From contig JACKEC010000016.1 in the NCBI GenBank assembly GCA_020633195.1, positions 186,001-250,000 of the forward strand: a stretch of 64,000 nucleotides of DNA, written 5' to 3'. The notes below the pieces were generated by a model, which ran no database searches, had not been told where the DNA came from, and saw only the letters and a list, made by a program, of their open reading frames with translations. The position numbers and the translations under genes are program-made. Position 1 is the stretch's first letter. Every line of letters starts with the position of its first letter. The stretch comes from Sandaracinaceae bacterium. GTDB taxonomy: Bacteria > Myxococcota_A > Polyangia > Polyangiales > Sandaracinaceae. Positions 7,606 to 17,956 of this stretch are shown piece by piece.

Positions 7606-10024
7606 GCGCGGCCTGGTTGGGGCGGGAGGCCTCGGCCGGCGGGACGCGGAGCACGTAGCGGGCGAGCCTGGCGCGATCGCGGAAGGTCCGCGCGAGCCAG
7701 AACAGATCGTACTCGTCGATCTTGTCGATGGTGCGGATCTCGTGGCGCCCGATCGCGTCGAGGATGCGGTTGCGCGACGCGTCGATGGACTCCCGCTTCG
7801 CCTCCCAGGGGAGCCCGCCGATCTCGTCGTAGGGCAACGTGACTTGCCCCGTCTTGAGCCGGTCCACCCCGCCGCGGAGCGTGATGCCCTCGACCTCGGG
7901 GTCCACGCCCATGCCGGGGAAGAGGTAGAAGCCCTGGAAGCAGCCGATCACGTCGATCGCGTGGGCGAGCTCGTCGACGAGCGAGATCGTGAGGTCGACG
8001 TCGGCCGGCGTCTCGTGGAAGTAGCCCGCGATCAGGTTCACGCGGTTGAGGATCCCGGCGGCGTGCGTCGCGTTCAGGGTGCGCACGATGTCGGCGCGGG
8101 TGAGGCCCTTCTTCATGCGCTCGAGGACCGCGTCGCTGCCCGACTCGGCGCCGAAGTTGAGGAGCAGGCACCCCGCGTCGGCCATCAGGTGCGCCAGGTC
8201 GGGGTCGATGCCGGTGGGCCGACACGAGTCGGTCCAGAAGAGGTCCGCCTTGGCCTCGACGAGCCGCTCGCAGAAGCGTCGGAGCCACTTCGCGCCGAGG
8301 TTCACGAGGTTGTTGAGGAACACGAAGTCGCCGACGCCGTGCGCCTCGCGGAGCGCGAGCAGCTCGTCGACCGTCTTCTCGGGCGCCTGCACGTCGAGGT
8401 GCTCCTTGGCCGAGCAGAACGTGCAGTCCGCGGTGCAGCCCTTCACGAACGCGTAGGGCAGGTAGAGGAACGGCTCGGGCGGGCTCGGCGGCGTGATCCC
8501 GTCGGCGCGGAGCGCCTCCATCAGCGCGGCGCTCGGCGCGCGGCGGTAGCGCTCGAGCGGCACCGTGTCGAAGCGCGGCCGCGGCATCGCGTTGAGGTGC
8601 GAGCGCACGATGCGGTTCCTGACGATCGCGTCGCCGTCGCGGGTCCAGACCCCGGGGACGTCGCGGGCGCTCCGATCCGCGTCGGCGTGTGCGCACGCGA
8701 GCGAGAGCAGCGCCTCCTCGCCGTCGCCGTCGACGACGTGGTCGAACGGCATCCCGGCGCGCAGCGCGCGGTCACCGTCGACCTGATCGCGCTCGCCGCC
8801 GAGGACGGTCGGCTGGCCGCGGCGGTCCTTCACGAGGCGCGCGAGGCACGACGCGAGGTTCATCTGGAAGTGGCCGAAGTAGTCGACGATCGAGAAGCCG
8901 ACGAGGCAGCGCTCGCTGATCGCCTCGTCGAGGGCCGGCCACATCGCCTCGAGGCGTGCGTCGATGATCGGGTCCGCGTCGCCGGCGAGCCACGCGTCGA
9001 CGCGGGCGTCGTCGGTGAACACCGCGAGGTCGAGCCCCGCGTGGAGCGCCTCGAGATCGGCGACGCGCGTCTCGAACCCGTAGCCCCGCATGAACGCGCC
9101 GAGGCGCGCGATCCCGAGCGACGGGAGCATCAGCTCGTCGTAGCGGTTGCGGTAGCGCGGGACGTGGACGAGCGCGACGGAGATCGGCCGCGCGGCGAGG
9201 CGCCCCGGCGCGGCGTCGAGCGCGGCTCGGAGGCCCGCGCGCGCGCGGGTCAGGGTGGCGACGTCGCCGACTCGGGGGGGGCTGGCGAGCGCGTGGCGCG
9301 CGAGGGCCAGCTCCGCGGGCAGCGCGTCGACGATCGACTCGGCCTTCTTGAGCGGCGCCTGCACGAGGAGCACGCCGCGGCCCGCGTCGAAGCGAGCCGT
9401 CAGGGTCCCTCGCGCGCAGCTCGCCTCGACCTCCCACGCCTCGTCTCCGCGGACCTCCTCGTCGACCTCGACCTCCACCGCGACTCCGCGGACGGTGGCG
9501 CGCGCCTCGAGCCGCGGCGCGTCCCCGCCGATGAGCTGGGTGACCGCGAGCGCCTCGGCGCTGCCCGGCCACACCGTCTCGATCACGCGCCACAGCGGCG
9601 CCGCGAGCGCCTCGACGCGCGCGCGGTCCGCGGGCTCGAGCCGCCACTGAGCCCTCCCGTCGGCGTCGAACGGCGTGCGCTTGGAGGCGGCGGGCCGCAC
9701 CCGTCGGCCGCCGGGGCGCCGCACGGCGATCCGACGCACGGGCCCGAGCGCCTCGGCGTCCATCCGGCCGCGCAGCCCGCCGAGCGCGAGCGAGCCCATG
9801 CCGAGGCCGTCGACGACCACGCGCGGGTGATCGAGGAGCGCCGCGGGCAGCGCGTCGGCGAGCGCCTCGTCCACCCAGACCGCGTCCGCGTCGATCGTCG
9901 GGGGCATCGCGTCGGGCGTGACGACCTCGATGCCGATCGCGCGGCCCACCTCCGCGAGCCGGGCGCGCGCTTCGTCGGGCGAGGGCGCGACGACGAGGAG
10001 GCGCTTCGCGGTCGAGGGCTTCAA
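7571..10024 (-). CDS. B12-binding-type radical SAM protein with extra N-terminal module
   Basis: About 817 residues from a TTG at 10024, chosen because TACCCT (10035-10040) lies ten bases upstream and the conserved part starts here. Residues 1-270 look like a degenerate Gfo/Idh-like module. Residues about 280-445 form the cobalamin-binding-like Rossmann domain (ISVALVHVPRYRNRY; VLGGERDQ; VVDGDGEEALL), although no clear DxHxxG is present. The catalytic rSAM barrel has C530, C534 and C537 (CTADCTFC), followed by FGAESGSDAVL and LIAGYF typical of this class. B12-rSAM enzymes often methylate unactivated carbons or rearrange rings. It is divergent from the 10101 gene, with a 76-base shared promoter region. 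Confidence 0.85.
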   Translation of the reverse strand: MKPSTAKRLLVVAPSPDEARARLAEVGRAIGIEVVTPDAMPPTIDADAVWVDEALADALPAALLDHPRVVVDGLGMGSLALGGLRGRMDAEALGPVRRIAVRRPGGRRVRPAASKRTPFDADGRAQWRLEPADRARVEALAAPLWRVIETVWPGSAEALAVTQLIGGDAPRLEARATVRGVAVEVEVDEEVRGDEAWEVEASCARGTLTARFDAGRGVLLVQAPLKKAESIVDALPAELALARHALASPPRVGDVATLTRARAGLRAALDAAPGRLAARPISVALVHVPRYRNRYDELMLPSLGIARLGAFMRGYGFETRVADLEALHAGLDLAVFTDDARVDAWLAGDADPIIDARLEAMWPALDEAISERCLVGFSIVDYFGHFQMNLASCLARLVKDRRGQPTVLGGERDQVDGDRALRAGMPFDHVVDGDGEEALLSLACAHADADRSARDVPGVWTRDGDAIVRNRIVRSHLNAMPRPRFDTVPLERYRRAPSAALMEALRADGITPPSPPEPFLYLPYAFVKGCTADCTFCSAKEHLDVQAPEKTVDELLALREAHGVGDFVFLNNLVNLGAKWLRRFCERLVEAKADLFWTDSCRPTGIDPDLAHLMADAGCLLLNFGAESGSDAVLERMKKGLTRADIVRTLNATHAAGILNRVNLIAGYFHETPADVDLTISLVDELAHAIDVIGCFQGFYLFPGMGVDPEVEGITLRGGVDRLKTGQVTLPYDEIGGLPWEAKRESIDASRNRILDAIGRHEIRTIDKIDEYDLFWLARTFRDRARLARYVLRVPPAEASRPNQAALMPGGATGRVG

Positions 10025-10100
10025 GGTGAGGACCAGGGTACCTCGCCTGCGTCGCGATCGCCCGGGGGTGCGCGGCCGCCGCAGCCGATACAGTACCCGC
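10025..10100. promoter_or_regulatory. Divergent promoter region between two radical SAM genes
   Basis: On the minus strand TACCCT (10040-10035) lies ten bases before the TTG at 10024. On the plus strand TACAGT (10089-10094) lies six bases before the GTG at 10101. Both fit a -10 box placed almost on the start codon. No clear -35 boxes or operators were found. Confidence 0.45.
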
Positions 10101-12878
10101 GTGCGCACCGTGACCGTCGGCCTCGGCCACCCCTGCTGCAACGGGGCGCTCTGCGCGCACGGGGACCGCTCGACCGATCTCGAGGCGGCGCTGCGCGGCG
10201 GCGGGGGGCGGGTCGTGCTGCGCGGGACCCCGGAGGGCGAGGCCCGGCGCGCCGTGGTCGCCCAGGCGCGCGCCGCGGGGTTCCGCGAGGTGGTGATCGC
10301 GACCGCGGCGGCGGATCGGCTCGAGGACGACGCGGGCGCCGACGTGATCCGGGCCACGCTCTTCAGCCACGTCCCGGCGGTCCACGACCGGCTGACGGGC
10401 CGGCCGGGCTCGCTGGCCAAGGCGCTGTTCGCGCTGCGCAAGCTCCGCCTCCCCGTCGAGGTCGAGGCGCCGCTCTTGCCCCTGCGCCTGAGCGATCCGC
10501 GGCGGGTCGTCGAGCTGGTGAGCCGCGCGTTCGAGGCGCGCGCGATCCGCTTCTACGTGCCGAGCCACGAGGTGCCGGCCGCGGTCGCGCCGCCCCGCTT
10601 CGACGCGATCGCGCCCGCCCTCGCCGAGGCCATCGCGGATGTCGAGGCGCGCTTCGATCCGTCGCAAGGGGTCCCGCTCTGCGCGTTCGGCGACGCGCTG
10701 CACGACCGCTTCGACTTCTCGCGCAAGGCGCGGCCGCTCGCCGGGCGCGCGCCGGTCGACGCGTGCGACACGTGCGTGGTCCGGCACGCCTGCCAGGGCC
10801 CGACCGTCGCCTACAGGGCGGTCCACGACGGGTCGGGGCTCACCCCGTTCAGGCGCTGGCCCGCCGCGCTGACCGGCCGCCGCCCGACCGCCCGGCCGGT
10901 GTGGGGCCCCGAGGAGCGCGAGGCCGCGCGCGACGTGTCCTTCCTCGTCCTGCGCCCGACCATCCACTGCAATCAGGATTGCTCGTTCTGCTCGGCCAAC
11001 GAGAGCTCGCAGAACGCCTTCGAGGGCGAGCGCGCGATGCTCGGCGCGATCGCGCGGGCGGCGCAGCGCGGGGTGCGCCGGATCTCGTTCTCGGGCGGCG
11101 AGCCCACGCTGAGCCCGAGCCTCCCGGACTACGTGGCGGCGGCGCGCCGGCTCGGCGTGCCGGAGGTGGAGATCGTCACCAACGCGGTCCTCCTCGATCG
11201 GCCGGGCCGCGTGGAGAAGCTCGCGGCGGCGGGGCTCACCCACGCGTTCGTGTCCCTGCACGCGCACGACGAGGCGCTCTCGGCGTCGCTGACGCAGAAG
11301 CGCGGTGACCACGCGAGGACCCTGCGCGGCATCGAGCGGCTGCGCGACGCGGGGATCCTCGTCGCGATCAACCACGTGATCACGACCCGCAACCGCGCCT
11401 ACCTCACGCGCTTCGTGGAGCTGCTCGCGGAGCGCTTCGAGCCGCGCGTGTTCCTGTCGTTCGCGTTCGTGACGCCGCAGTACAAGGCGCTCGAGCACCC
11501 CGAGCTGGTGCCGCGCCTGTCGGACACGATGCCGCACCTCCGGCGGGCGATGCGCCGCGCGATCGAGCTCGGCCAGCCCTTCGTGGTCGGCGCGCGGCAG
11601 GGCGTCCCGCCGTGCTTCCTCGGGCCCTTCGCGGCGTGGAGCGACATCTTCGGGACGAGCGCGGAGGCGGCCAGCGAGGACGCGCCCCAGAAGGTGCAGG
11701 GCCCCGCGTGCGAGCGGTGCCGCTACCGGCGCCTCTGCCCGGGGCTGTGGCGGCCCTACGCCGATCGCGTCGGGTTCGACGAGCTCGTCCCGGTCGAGGG
11801 GGACCCCTTCGACGACGCGGAGCTCGCCGCGATCACGGGGCACCACCGGCCCGCGCCGTGGGGGGTGCCGATGAGCTTCGAGGGCGCGCCGCCGACGCTG
11901 CGCGACCCGGTCGCGGAGGCGGCGCCCGAGCCGGAGCCGCCTCAGGTGCGCGCGCTGCCGGTGCTCGGCCCCGAGCGATCGCGCCCGCTTCGGGTGTTGA
12001 TGGTGGGCTCCGGCGGGCGCGCGCGACGCCTCGCCGAGCGCGCCGCGTCGGTCGGCGGGATCGCCCTCGTCGGGGTCGCCTCGCCGCACGCGCCGGACGC
12101 CCGCGGGTGGTGGGGCCACGTGCCGGTGTTTCGGGACGCGGCGGCGGCGCTCGAGGCGGTCGAGCCCGAGGCGGTGATCGTGGCGGCCGCGACGGAGGCT
12201 CACGCCGAGCTCCTCACCGCGTGTCACGACCGGCCGGTGCTCCTCGAGAAGCCCGCGGCGGCGCGGAGCGAGGGGTGGGTGACGATGGCGATCCAGGAGG
12301 CGTTCGAGCCGGGGCTGGCCCCGCTGCTCGACGCCCCGGGCCTCGTGACGGTGCGCTTCCGATGCGGCCCGGACGCGCCCGACGCGCCGCGCGCGTGGGC
12401 ACGAGCTCCTCTCTTCGAGCTGCTCCATCACCTGGTGTCGGCGCCGGTCATCGCTCGGGGAGCGCTCGTCCGCGTGGTCGACGCCCGGTTCGCGGGCGCG
12501 TCGCGAGCGGAGCGCCTCTCGGCGACCGTCGAGCTCGAGCGGGGGGAGGCGCGGCTGAGCTTCGAAGGGCTGGCGGACGGCTCGTTCGAGATCGACGTGG
12601 GCGATCGCCGGTGGGCGCGCCGCGGGCGGGAGATCCGGGTCGACGGGGAGCCCGTCGAGACCCGCGCGGGGGCCGAGGAGGCGATGCTCGCCGCGTTCCG
12701 GGACGCGGTGGTCGCCGGTCGGAGCGCGCCGGTCCCGCTCGCGGTCGGGAACGCCATCGAGGAGGCCGCTCGGGACCTCGTGGAGGCCTTCGCCGCGGCG
12801 GGGGCGCCCCTGAATCGACCGGGCGCCCCCAGACATTCGGCGTCGAGGACGAATCCGACGGGCGGCCCTCGCCGATAG
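10101..12878 (+). CDS. Fusion: degenerate rSAM + radical SAM + Gfo/Idh oxidoreductase
   Basis: 925 residues in three modules. (1) Residues 1-245: an rSAM-like barrel that has lost CX3CX2C (only PCCNGALC remains) and GGEPT (RGTPEG instead), but keeps VPLCAFGDA and CDTCVVRHACQG. (2) Residues about 275-575: a catalytic rSAM barrel with C290, C294, C297 (CNQDCSFC), SGGEPT near 331-336, VPPCFLG near 502 and CERCRYRRLCPG near 537-548. (3) Residues about 630-915: a Gfo/Idh/MocA-type NAD(P)-dependent oxidoreductase with VLMVGSGGRA as dinucleotide loop and VLLEKPAA as the EKP motif. A radical step and a hydride step on one chain suggests sequential chemistry on a bound intermediate, perhaps sugar-like. 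Confidence 0.85.
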   Translation: MRTVTVGLGHPCCNGALCAHGDRSTDLEAALRGGGGRVVLRGTPEGEARRAVVAQARAAGFREVVIATAAADRLEDDAGADVIRATLFSHVPAVHDRLTGRPGSLAKALFALRKLRLPVEVEAPLLPLRLSDPRRVVELVSRAFEARAIRFYVPSHEVPAAVAPPRFDAIAPALAEAIADVEARFDPSQGVPLCAFGDALHDRFDFSRKARPLAGRAPVDACDTCVVRHACQGPTVAYRAVHDGSGLTPFRRWPAALTGRRPTARPVWGPEEREAARDVSFLVLRPTIHCNQDCSFCSANESSQNAFEGERAMLGAIARAAQRGVRRISFSGGEPTLSPSLPDYVAAARRLGVPEVEIVTNAVLLDRPGRVEKLAAAGLTHAFVSLHAHDEALSASLTQKRGDHARTLRGIERLRDAGILVAINHVITTRNRAYLTRFVELLAERFEPRVFLSFAFVTPQYKALEHPELVPRLSDTMPHLRRAMRRAIELGQPFVVGARQGVPPCFLGPFAAWSDIFGTSAEAASEDAPQKVQGPACERCRYRRLCPGLWRPYADRVGFDELVPVEGDPFDDAELAAITGHHRPAPWGVPMSFEGAPPTLRDPVAEAAPEPEPPQVRALPVLGPERSRPLRVLMVGSGGRARRLAERAASVGGIALVGVASPHAPDARGWWGHVPVFRDAAAALEAVEPEAVIVAAATEAHAELLTACHDRPVLLEKPAAARSEGWVTMAIQEAFEPGLAPLLDAPGLVTVRFRCGPDAPDAPRAWARAPLFELLHHLVSAPVIARGALVRVVDARFAGASRAERLSATVELERGEARLSFEGLADGSFEIDVGDRRWARRGREIRVDGEPVETRAGAEEAMLAAFRDAVVAGRSAPVPLAVGNAIEEAARDLVEAFAAAGAPLNRPGAPRHSASRTNPTGGPRR

Positions 12879-12959
12879 GGAGGGTCAGCGGCGGAGATCG
12901 CCATCGCGTTGCCCCCCGCCCTCCGATTCCGTACCGTTGTCCTTGGAGTTCCCCGAGCC

Positions 12960-14620
<1,661 letters not shown>

Positions 14621-14624
<4 letters not shown>

Positions 14625-15052
14625 CCGAGCCCGTTCGTCGATCGATCCGGGTCCCCTGCCCCCCCGAGGTCGCGTTCCGCGTGTTCACCGCGCAGATCGA
14701 CGCGTGGTGGCCGCCGAGCCATCGCCGGGGCGGAGCTTCGACGACCTTCGCGCTCGAGGCGCGCGAGGGCGGCCGCTTCTATCAGCGCCTGGCCGACGGC
14801 GTCGAGGTGGAGCTCGGCGAGGTCCTGCGCTGGGAGCCACCCGGGCGGCTGACCTACACGTGGCACCCGGGCTCGGACGTCGGGCCCACGCAGGTGGACG
14901 TGCGCTTCGTGGCGGACGATGACGCGACGCGGGTCGAGGTGGTGCACTCCATCGCCGACAGCGGGCTCGGGGACGCGTGGCCGTCGCGGGCGAAGATCTT
15001 CGACGCGTCGTGGGACACCGTGCTCGCGGCCTTCGCCGCGCACGTCGCCTGA
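14621..15052 (+). CDS. SRPBCC (AHSA1-like) domain protein
   Basis: 143 residues, translationally coupled to the kinase by a GTGA overlap. The whole protein is an SRPBCC fold: RSIRVPCPPEVAFRVFTA, then FALEAREGGRFYQRLADG, RLTYTWHPG and a C-terminal helix ASWDTVLAAFAAHV. The family (activator of Hsp90 ATPase homologue 1-like, polyketide cyclase superfamily) binds hydrophobic ligands in a deep pocket; no catalytic residues can be assigned. The coupling suggests it is made with the kinase and might be a ligand-binding partner, but this is inference. Confidence 0.8.
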
Positions 15053-15074
15053 GCCTCCGCGCGGAGCCTCAGGC
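15047..15074. terminator. Bidirectional hairpin terminator candidate
   Basis: GCCTGAGCCTCCGC (15047-15060) pairs with GCGGAGCCTCAGGC (15061-15074): 14-base arms with a single mismatch and essentially no loop beyond the central bases. It sits across the stop codons of two convergent genes (15052 plus, 15069 minus). There is no U-tract. Confidence 0.55.
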
Positions 15075-15710
15075 GCGGAGCGTGGCGCGGAAGCGCCGGA
15101 CGGGCGGGTCCTCGTCGTCGAGGAAGTCCTCGAAGCGCTCCACCTCGAGGCCGATCGACTCGATCTCGGCGCGCGTGAGCTGCCACGGCGGCGCCTCGGT
15201 CGCCGGCTGATCGTCGTCGCGCGCGCGGGCCACGACGAGGAGGGTGCCGCCGGGGCGCACCCAGGACGCGAGCCGGTCGAGCACCGCCGCGCGAGCCTCG
15301 GGCGGCAGCGTCTGGAGCGTGTAGATCTCGACGACGAGGTCGAACGCGCCCACCCACGCGGGGTCGCCGACCCGAGCGTCGGCGGTCTCGAACCGCGCGC
15401 CGTCGCCGAACCGCTCGCGGGCGCGCGCCACCGCGGTCTCGGAGACGTCGAAGCCGACGACGTCGAAGCCGCGACGGACGAGCTCGCCCGCGTTGTCGCC
15501 GTACCCACAGCCCACGTCGAGGGCGCGACCCGGCGGGGGCGCCTCGCGGTCGAGCCAGGCGACGAGGTGCGGGTTCGGGGCGCCGTCGTCCCACGGCACG
15601 ATCGCGGCGCCCTCGGCGGCCTCGCGGTAGAGGGTCTCGAACCACTCGGTGGGTCGGTTCTCCGCGGCGGCCTCGGCGGCGAGCTCGCGCGCGCGGCGGC
15701 GATCGGTCAT
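15069..15710 (-). CDS. SAM-dependent methyltransferase (class I)
   Basis: 213 residues from the ATG at 15710, preceded by AAGGAG and overlapping the previous gene's stop (ATGA). The core is a class I methyltransferase: motif I is ALDVGCGYGDNAGEL near 71-85, with FDVSETAVARAR after it and FDLVVEIYTLQTLPPEARAAVL as the later core. The substrate cannot be read from the sequence; the closest general type is the thiopurine/tellurite or Methyltransf_25 kind. It is the third gene of a three-gene minus-strand operon (16914 to 15069) of overlapping genes, all of which sit in the rSAM island, so a tailoring methylation is a reasonable inference. Confidence 0.85.
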   Translation of the reverse strand: MTDRRRARELAAEAAAENRPTEWFETLYREAAEGAAIVPWDDGAPNPHLVAWLDREAPPPGRALDVGCGYGDNAGELVRRGFDVVGFDVSETAVARARERFGDGARFETADARVGDPAWVGAFDLVVEIYTLQTLPPEARAAVLDRLASWVRPGGTLLVVARARDDDQPATEAPPWQLTRAEIESIGLEVERFEDFLDDEDPPVRRFRATLRA

Positions 15711-16339
15711 GGGGCTCCTTCGAAGGCCAGGGGCGCGCCGGGCGCCACGAGCGGCGCGGGCCGGAGCTCGTGGTCGCCGAAGCGCGCGAGGTAGGCGGCG
15801 TCGACGCCGGGGCAGGTCGAGCGGCTCGGGCAACCCTCGCAGACGGGCGCGTAGCTTCGGGCGGGGGAGGGGACCGCCCGATCGGCGAAGCGCCCCAACG
15901 TGCAGCGCGGGGCCCCGAGGATGCGCGCGCGGAGCCCGCGCTTCTCCGCCGCGTCGAGGGCGGCGAGCGCGCTCGGCACCCCGAGCCCGAAGCGAGGTAC
16001 GACCCGGGTCCGCGCCGAGCCGTCGTCCTCGAGGGGCGGCACCACCACGATCCAGCTCACCACCGCGCGGGCCGCGAGCAGGGATGGCAGCTCGCCGAGC
16101 ACGCGGGCGTTCGAGCGCGTCAGGAGCGTCCACGCGGTCACCTCGAGCTGGAGGGAGCGCGCGGTCTGGAGGGCGTCGAGGGTCGCGCGGAAGGCGCCCG
16201 GTGGGCCGGCGACCCAGTCGTGGACCTCGGCCCGCGCGCCGTGCAGGGGGAGGGCGACCGCGCGCACGCCCTCACGCGACAGCGCGGCGAGCGAGCTCGC
16301 GTCGACCGCCTCGGCCAGCCAACGCCGGCTCGGGGTCAC
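15707..16339 (-). CDS. Degenerate radical SAM-like protein (no CX3CX2C)
   Basis: 210 residues with a GTG start overlapping the upstream stop (GTGA). It corresponds to the C-terminal two thirds of the rSAM barrels nearby: ALPLHGARAEVHDWVAGPPG aligns with the SIHTHEPAAYDAMVRRPG segment of the 17012 protein. It ends with the auxiliary signature APRCTLGRF, CEGCPSRSTCPG and then YLARFGDHEL. The N-terminal strands that would hold the SAM-cluster Cys triad and GGEPT are absent, so it cannot be a normal rSAM enzyme, but the four Cys for an auxiliary Fe-S cluster are present. I infer a non-catalytic partner of the divergent 17012 rSAM protein, perhaps a peptide- or substrate-binding subunit. Confidence 0.7.
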   Translation of the reverse strand: MTPSRRWLAEAVDASSLAALSREGVRAVALPLHGARAEVHDWVAGPPGAFRATLDALQTARSLQLEVTAWTLLTRSNARVLGELPSLLAARAVVSWIVVVPPLEDDGSARTRVVPRFGLGVPSALAALDAAEKRGLRARILGAPRCTLGRFADRAVPSPARSYAPVCEGCPSRSTCPGVDAAYLARFGDHELRPAPLVAPGAPLAFEGAP

Positions 16340-16914
16340 GTGACCGGGATGTGGAAGACGCCCGCGGGGTGGCGACGGCGCCGCTCCTCGAGGGTCGTCA
16401 GGGCGCTCGGGACGGGGGCGCCCGCGGCGAGGCGCGCCTCGAGGGCGCTCGCGAGGGCCACCACGCCCAGGCCGGCGGACTCGTCCGACACCTGGCTCCC
16501 GTCGCCGCGGTTCACGAGGTAGAGGCCGAGCGGCCCGGCCGAGGCGAGGGGGCTCGCCTCGCCGCTGCGCAGCACCTCGACGCCGAACCGGGCGCCGCTG
16601 CGGGTCGACAGGATCAGGGGGATCGCGCCGGCGCGGACGCCGTACAGCGCCTCGAGCCGCCAGTGGGAGCCGATCGCCTCGCCGACCGTCAGCGGGCCGA
16701 AGAGGGCTCGGACGTCGTCGCCGGGCGCCACCAGCGCGTGCGCGGCGAGCGCGTCGGGGGGACCCATCGGGGAGTCGGGATGGGACGGCGCGGGCGTCGC
16801 GGCCTGGGCCTCGAGCTCGCGCGGCAGCGTGACCGACGCGATCCCGGCCGCGGCGACCCCGATGCCGACCAGCGCACCCCTACGTCCGAACTGCTTCTCG
16901 TCGCTCGTCTTCAA
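16336..16914 (-). CDS. Small exported protein with Tat-like signal, rSAM-associated
   Basis: 192 residues with a TTG start and GGAG five bases upstream. The N-terminus has FGRRGALVGIGVAAAGIAS, which fits a twin-arginine signal peptide (RR followed by a moderately hydrophobic helix), suggesting export after folding or after cofactor/maturation. The mature part (about 35-192) is Ala/Leu-rich with no recognised family; it ends in FHIPVT. It is the first gene of the operon that continues with a degenerate rSAM protein and a methyltransferase, so it could be a substrate matured in the cytoplasm before Tat export. That is a hypothesis based only on order and signal type. Confidence 0.65.
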   Translation of the reverse strand: MKTSDEKQFGRRGALVGIGVAAAGIASVTLPRELEAQAATPAPSHPDSPMGPPDALAAHALVAPGDDVRALFGPLTVGEAIGSHWRLEALYGVRAGAIPLILSTRSGARFGVEVLRSGEASPLASAGPLGLYLVNRGDGSQVSDESAGLGVVALASALEARLAAGAPVPSALTTLEERRRRHPAGVFHIPVT

Positions 16915-17011
16915 TGAGGCTCCGACAACGAAGCGTATCGACGGATGATCGGGTGGGTCAAGCGGCGGCCCTCACTCGGGGTCCGACCGAGGCTTGCTAC
17001 GCTCGGGGGGG

Positions 17012-17956
17012 ATGGCCCTCCTGGACGTGATCCTCGGCTACGATTGCAACGTCGCTTGCACGTACTGCACGATCGGGCCGGCGATGCGAGCGCGCGCGCT
17101 CTCGACCGAGCGCGTGGCTCGGGCGATGCGGGACGCCCGGGCGCGAGGCTACGAGGACGTCTCGCTGACGGGCGGCGAGCCGACGATCCGCCCGGACCTC
17201 CTCGGGCTCGTGCGCTTCGCGAAGCGGCTCGGGTTCCGTGGCGTGAAGGTGCAGTCGAACGGGCTGCTCTACGCCACCCGCGAGAACGCCACGCGCCTCG
17301 TCGACGCGGGCGTGGACACCTTCCACGTGTCCATCCACACCCACGAGCCGGCCGCGTACGACGCGATGGTCCGCCGACCGGGGAGCTGGCGCGCGATGCG
17401 CGACGGGCTCGCGAACCTGGTCGCGCTCGGCGTGGACCCGGCGGCCGACGTGATCCTCGAGGCGACGACCGCCCCGCGCCTCGTGGACGCGCTGCGCTGG
17501 CTCCACGGGCTCGGGGTGCGCCGGGCGGATCTGTGGTCGGTCTCGCTCACCGACGCGAACCGTGACAACTTCGCTTCCATGCCTCGGATGACCGACGTGA
17601 TGCCGTTCGTGCGCGACGCGTTCGCGGTCGCCGACGAGCTGGGGATCACGGTGCGGACGCTTCACCTCCCGCGGTGCCTGCTCGCGGAGCACGCCGATCG
17701 CGCGCACGACCCGGCGGCGGATCGCGTGATGGTGGTGACCCCCGACGACGTCTTCGAGCTCTCGGGGAGCAAGCTCACGCCCCAGGTGCACGTCCCCGCG
17801 TGCGACGGCTGCCCGGACCGCCCGGGTTGCCGCGGGCTGCGGCCGGACTACCTCGAGCGCTTCGGGGACGCCGAGGTCGCGGCCGCGCGCGGCCTGGCCT
17901 CGATGGTCGCGCCCACGCGCCTGCCGCCCACCCGCCTCCCGGTGGTGGCGCGATGA
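17012..17956 (+). CDS. Radical SAM protein with reduced auxiliary-cluster motif
   Basis: 314 residues from the ATG at 17012 (GGGGGG just upstream; TACGCT eight bases before). The rSAM triad is C12, C16, C19 (CNVACTYC), with LTGGEPT near 55-61 and VQSNG, VSIHTHEPAAYDAM. The C-terminal part carries LPRCLLAEH and CDGCPDRPGCRG followed by YLERFGD, the same four-Cys set as its neighbours, a shortened SPASM/twitch-like site. The family includes enzymes acting on peptides (PqqE, AlbA type) and on small molecules (MoaA type). It is coupled to the ROK kinase by ATGA and divergent from the Tat/degenerate-rSAM operon, 97 bases away. Confidence 0.88.
   Translation: MALLDVILGYDCNVACTYCTIGPAMRARALSTERVARAMRDARARGYEDVSLTGGEPTIRPDLLGLVRFAKRLGFRGVKVQSNGLLYATRENATRLVDAGVDTFHVSIHTHEPAAYDAMVRRPGSWRAMRDGLANLVALGVDPAADVILEATTAPRLVDALRWLHGLGVRRADLWSVSLTDANRDNFASMPRMTDVMPFVRDAFAVADELGITVRTLHLPRCLLAEHADRAHDPAADRVMVVTPDDVFELSGSKLTPQVHVPACDGCPDRPGCRGLRPDYLERFGDAEVAAARGLASMVAPTRLPPTRLPVVAR

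Noticed and set aside
8772..12836. Very long open frame on the strand opposite the rSAM genes
   Set aside because: It is Arg/Ala-rich, without domains, and runs antisense to two well-supported genes; this is expected in GC-rich DNA with third-position bias.
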